Positions 15,209-17,554 of a DNA stretch of 17,554 bases are shown one piece after another. The notes beneath the pieces were generated by a model. It ran no database searches and was not told the origin of the DNA. It worked only from the letters and a program-made list of their open reading frames with translations. The first letter of the stretch is position 1. Each line of letters begins with the position of its first letter. This DNA comes from Archangium sp. (GTDB lineage: Bacteria; Myxococcota; Myxococcia; Myxococcales; Myxococcaceae), in the NCBI GenBank assembly GCA_016793525.1, contig JAEUJT010000289.1, positions 1 through 17,554 on the forward strand, written 5' to 3'. The position numbers were made by a program, and so were the translations under genes.

Positions 15209-15237
15209 AGTGTAGCGGGCCTTCAACGCGACTTCAC
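15209..15237 (-). promoter_or_regulatory. Candidate promoter of the nucleotidyltransferase unit
   Basis: On the minus strand TACACT (15214-15209) is a -10-like box 17 bases from GTGAAG (15237-15232), a weak -35. Transcription would start about 15202, at the ATG at 15200, so the mRNA would be leaderless. The -35 sits in the loop of the inverted repeat 15225-15248. Confidence 0.35.
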
Positions 15238-15248
15238 GGCGTCGCGTT
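15225..15248. promoter_or_regulatory. Inverted repeat over the nucleotidyltransferase-unit promoter
   Basis: AACGCGAC (15225-15232) is perfectly complementary to GTCGCGTT (15241-15248) across an eight-base spacer. It covers the putative -35 about 25 bases before the small-protein start, the usual place for an operator. It could alternatively be part of the terminator of the gene at 15307. Confidence 0.45.
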
Positions 15249-15262
15249 CGTCATCTCTGGCA

Positions 15263-15287
15263 AGTCGAGCGCAGAGTCGGCTCGACT
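15263..15287 (-). terminator. Hairpin 3' of the small secreted-protein gene
   Basis: AGTCGAGC (15263-15270) and GCTCGACT (15280-15287) are perfectly complementary with a nine-base loop. It begins 19 bases beyond the stop of the gene at 15307-15774, a suitable place for a terminator separating it from the nucleotidyltransferase unit. No T tract follows. Confidence 0.45.
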
Positions 15288-15306
15288 CGACGACGCGCTG
15301 CTCACT

Positions 15307-15774
15307 TCACCGTTGAACGACGGTCTCCGGTGCGGCGCGGCAGGTGTGCTCGGGCGCCGTGGCCACGCGTTTTCCGAGGAGAATCGCCGCCGGGCGGTAG
15401 TGCTCGCGCTGTTGAATGAAGACCTCGCGCGTCGCCGGGTACACACAGCCGACGACGGTGTCTTTACGCCACGCGTCCTCGGGCACCGCATCGCCGTCGA
15501 GGCGCACGCGAAAGCCATGGCGCTCGTCGATGGCGAAGGTGAAGAAGGGGGCGTTCTTCTCGTCACGCTTCGGCGCCGTCTCGAGCACGCGGATCCGCCG
15601 TGCTGAAGCCATGGGCCGGGCGCGCGACAATCGGTCTCGCTTCGCCTCCTTCGCCGCCAGTGGGGAGACCAACCCTTGTTCGATGACGTCCTTCGCCGAG
15701 TTCTCGTCGTACGCCGGCTCAGCGAGCGCCAGCGTGCACAGGGTGAGGGTCGTGAGCAATACGGAGCGGACCAT
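15307..15774 (-). CDS. Small secreted protein of unknown function
   Basis: A 155-residue protein starting MVRSVLLTTLTLCTLALAEP, a clear Sec signal peptide with probable cleavage after ALA (residue 18). The mature part is charged, with Lys/Arg/Asp/Glu in the first half and a segment FFTFAIDERHGFRVRLDGDA. It contains two Cys (VVGCVYP and EHTCRAA) that could form a disulfide. I do not recognise a family. The ATG at 15774 is preceded by GGAG with five bases of spacing, a good binding site. The ATG is inside the end of the DUF2306 gene: the two overlap by 56 bases in different frames, so they are probably cotranscribed. Confidence 0.75.
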   Translation of the reverse strand: MVRSVLLTTLTLCTLALAEPAYDENSAKDVIEQGLVSPLAAKEAKRDRLSRARPMASARRIRVLETAPKRDEKNAPFFTFAIDERHGFRVRLDGDAVPEDAWRKDTVVGCVYPATREVFIQQREHYRPAAILLGKRVATAPEHTCRAAPETVVQR

Positions 15775-16405
15775 GGCTTCTCCGGGGTGCGGCGCGTGGG
15801 TGAAACAACACTTCGACGAGGCCCGCGCTGCCCACCACGGGCACCCACAGGCTGATGAGGTACGCGGTGAGGGGCTCCACATCGAGCGCGTCGAAGCCGA
15901 GCATCATCACCCGCGAGGTCACCGCGACGCTGAGCTGCGCCAGCACGTGCATCGTCCACCGGCGGTGCTCCACGAAGCGGCGGGCCCGGGCAGTCAGCAC
16001 CGCGCGGGCCATCGCCACCAGCGTCACGACGCCGGAGAGCATGAAGCCCACGGTTGCGGGCAGGCCTCCCTTGGCGAAGAGCGACAGGTAAAAACCGGAG
16101 GGGACGAGCGCGAAGAGGATGCCCACGCCGGTCACTCGGCCCACCCACCGGTGCACGCGCGGCAGCCTCTTCATCACCACGTCGAGCGACAGAAAGAGGC
16201 ACGCCGGCAACGACCACAGCGCCGCCACCACGTGCGCTCGGAGCGCCCACAGCCACAGGTCTTCGTACGGCAGTGGCAGCTTCTCGATGACGAAGGCCGG
16301 CAGCTCGTCGTCGTTGAAGTACCCAAGGCTCGCGGAGGTGATGGCCGCCGCTCCCGCCGCCAAGCCGAGCAGCACCAGGGGACGAAGGACGCGGGAAGCG
16401 CGCAT
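15719..16405 (-). CDS. DUF2306-type membrane protein
   Basis: A 228-residue protein with about six hydrophobic helices. The family pattern is visible: LWALRAHVVAALWSLPA, then RLPRVHRWVGRVTGVG with the conserved HRxxGR turn, and EHRRWTMHVLAQ. These are hallmarks of DUF2306 proteins, whose function is unknown. The ATG at 16405 begins just before the first helix; the open frame upstream (to 16657) is antisense to the divergent gene and not used. The last 25 or so residues after the final helix are Arg/His/Pro-rich, unlike the rest, and coincide with the 56-base overlap with the next gene. No Shine-Dalgarno sequence is evident. Confidence 0.8.
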   Translation of the reverse strand: MRASRVLRPLVLLGLAAGAAAITSASLGYFNDDELPAFVIEKLPLPYEDLWLWALRAHVVAALWSLPACLFLSLDVVMKRLPRVHRWVGRVTGVGILFALVPSGFYLSLFAKGGLPATVGFMLSGVVTLVAMARAVLTARARRFVEHRRWTMHVLAQLSVAVTSRVMMLGFDALDVEPLTAYLISLWVPVVGSAGLVEVLFHPRAAPRRSHGPLRIAHDPHPVHAGAR

Positions 16406-16471
16406 GGGGAATGAAACGAAGCTCGGTGTAAATCGATCTCCCCGACCGAATTGCTTTAGGAAGCTCTTGAA

Positions 16472-17116
16472 ATGACTCAGCTCAGCGTCGACGCGCATCC
16501 CCTGCTGGAGACAGCGACGTTCACCACTCGGTTCCCAGTTCCGTTGGGGCAGCTCACACCGGCCGAAGCGGCGTTGGCGCTGCTGAAGCCGGGAGCGACG
16601 GCGCCGCTGTCGTCGAGCGACGAGGTGCGAGCCCATGTGCGCGACCTGCTGCGCCACGGTGGGTACAAGCCAACCGGCCGCGGCAAGCCGGCGTCTGAAT
16701 ATCTCGTGCGCGCGGTGGCCGAAGGTGCGCTGAGCAGCATCAACCCCGCGGTCGACGTGTGCAACGCGGTGTCATTCCACTCCGGGTTGCCGGTGAGCGT
16801 GGTCGACCTGAGCCGCGCCAAACCGCCGTTCCGCATCGGCGTGGCGTGGCCGACGACGAGCTACGTCTTCAACGCCGGAGGCCAGGTCATCGACGTCTCC
16901 GGGCTGTTGTGCCTCTTCGACGCCGAGGGGGCGTGCGCCAACGCGGTGAAAGACGCGCAGCGCACCAAGACCTCACCCGAGACGACGGAGACGCTCAGCG
17001 TGGTGTGGGGCACGTCGGCGCTCCCGGGGCGCGCGGCGCAGACAGCGGCCTGGTACCGCGAGCTGTTGGAGGCCCTCGGCGCCACGACCGAGCTCGTGCC
17101 GCGCTCCGGCACGTGA
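16472..17116 (+). CDS. B3/B4 tRNA-binding domain protein (COG3382-like)
   Basis: A 214-residue protein resembling the B3/B4 domain of phenylalanyl-tRNA synthetase beta chains, found here as a stand-alone protein. The most typical stretch is INPAVDVCNAVSFHSGLPVS at about residues 90-109, preceded by GGYKPTGRGKPASEYLVRA and followed by VVDLSRAK. In the synthetase this domain handles editing of misacylated tRNA; in stand-alone members the role is not settled. The ATG at 16472 has AGGAAG (16458-16463) eight bases upstream, a strong binding site. It is divergent from the DUF2306 gene with 66 bases between, where the DNA is AT-richer than its surroundings and may hold both promoters. Confidence 0.85.
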   Translation: MTQLSVDAHPLLETATFTTRFPVPLGQLTPAEAALALLKPGATAPLSSSDEVRAHVRDLLRHGGYKPTGRGKPASEYLVRAVAEGALSSINPAVDVCNAVSFHSGLPVSVVDLSRAKPPFRIGVAWPTTSYVFNAGGQVIDVSGLLCLFDAEGACANAVKDAQRTKTSPETTETLSVVWGTSALPGRAAQTAAWYRELLEALGATTELVPRSGT

Positions 17117-17146
17117 CAGCGGCGCTGTATTCGGTACACCAGGGCT

Positions 17147-17554
17147 GTGTTGCTCGAGCGTGCGCTCCAGTCGCAGGGGTTCGGCTCGCGTCGCGAGTGC
17201 CGTGAGCTGGTCGCCTCGGGTCAGGTAGCCATCAACGGCCAGCCGGCGCGGAACCCCGAGACGGAGGTCGACACGTCGGGGCTGGTGCTCACCGTGCGCG
17301 GCGAGGCGTGGCCATGGCGGGAATCGCTGTACCTCGCGCTCCACAAACCGTCGGGCACCGAGTGTTCACACCAGCCCACCCATCACCCCAGCGTTTTCAC
17401 CTTGCTGCCTCCGCACTTCGTCGCGCGCGGCGTGCAATGCGTGGGGCGGCTCGACGAAGACACGACTGGGCTGCTGTTGCTCTCAGACGACGGAGGCTTC
17501 GTGCACGCGCTCAGCTCGCCGAAACGCAAGGTGGCCAAGGTGTACGAGGTACAC
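17147..17554 (+). CDS. rsuA: RsuA-family 16S rRNA pseudouridine synthase, 5' part
   Basis: The visible 136 residues continue past the window end in the same frame. Residues 1-46 form an S4 RNA-binding domain (RALQSQGFGSRRECRELV, VAINGQPARNPETEV). The catalytic domain follows: LALHKPSGTECSHQPTHHPS, then the motif GRLDEDTTGLLLLSDDG with the catalytic Asp103, then SPKRKVAKVYEV. The C-S-x-x-x-x-H-P arrangement and GRLDxDTTG favour RsuA, which makes pseudouridine 516 in 16S rRNA, over RluB/E/F. The start is not certain: GTG at 17147 has AGGG only two bases before it, and TTG at 17150 would give five bases of spacing. It begins 30 bases after the B3/B4 gene, so cotranscription is likely. Confidence 0.88.
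   Translation, partial: MLLERALQSQGFGSRRECRELVASGQVAINGQPARNPETEVDTSGLVLTVRGEAWPWRESLYLALHKPSGTECSHQPTHHPSVFTLLPPHFVARGVQCVGRLDEDTTGLLLLSDDGGFVHALSSPKRKVAKVYEVH

Overview
The window is GC-rich DNA with strong third-position G/C bias and looks like a myxobacterium (Myxococcota) or a close relative. The support is a Pkn-type Ser/Thr kinase with the HRDVAxxN loop, short PilZ proteins with the paralogous myxobacterial layout, a choice-of-anchor/VWA surface lipoprotein, and several cysteine-rich lipoproteins built from one repeated module. No rRNA, tRNA, CRISPR array, insertion sequence or phage gene is visible. Eighteen protein genes fill nearly all of the window, and no gene-free stretch exceeds 300 bases.

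Layout. 1-387: 3' end of an NADP/F420-type oxidoreductase. 434-2146: membrane-anchored Ser/Thr kinase. 2147-2372: a 226-base convergent gap with hairpins. 2373-3290 (-) and 3382-4590 (+): two divergent cysteine-rich secreted proteins sharing a promoter region with a 24-bp near-perfect palindrome. 4659-5117: a small CBM21-like carbohydrate-binding protein with a basic Lys/Pro/Thr/Ala tail. 5176-5918 (-): a coupled pair of PilZ (c-di-GMP receptor) genes. 5991-6674 (-): a lipoprotein made of four tandem copies of the cysteine module. 6744-9782 (+): a 1012-residue lipoprotein with ASH/choice-of-anchor repeats and a VWA domain. 9842-11053: an exported protein of unknown function. 11063-11848 (-): a short-chain dehydrogenase.

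11915-14302: an operon of a membrane-tethered Pro-rich protein and a CstA-family peptide/pyruvate transporter, the second start coupled to the first stop. 14347-15200 (-): a two-gene unit with ATGA overlap, encoding a small helical protein and a minimal nucleotidyltransferase, resembling a toxin-antitoxin or MNT-type pair. 15307-16405 (-): a small secreted protein overlapping a DUF2306 membrane protein. 16472-17116: a B3/B4-domain protein. 17147-end: start of an RsuA-type pseudouridine synthase.

The left two-thirds is dominated by cell-surface and signalling functions (kinase, PilZ, cysteine-module lipoproteins, VWA lipoprotein). The right third is metabolic and housekeeping, interrupted by the nucleotidyltransferase pair. 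Several genes lack a Shine-Dalgarno sequence but have a -10-like hexamer about 8-12 bases before the start codon, suggesting short-leader or leaderless transcripts. The items most worth following up are the nucleotidyltransferase pair with its inverted repeat over the promoter, and the palindrome between the two divergent cysteine-module genes.
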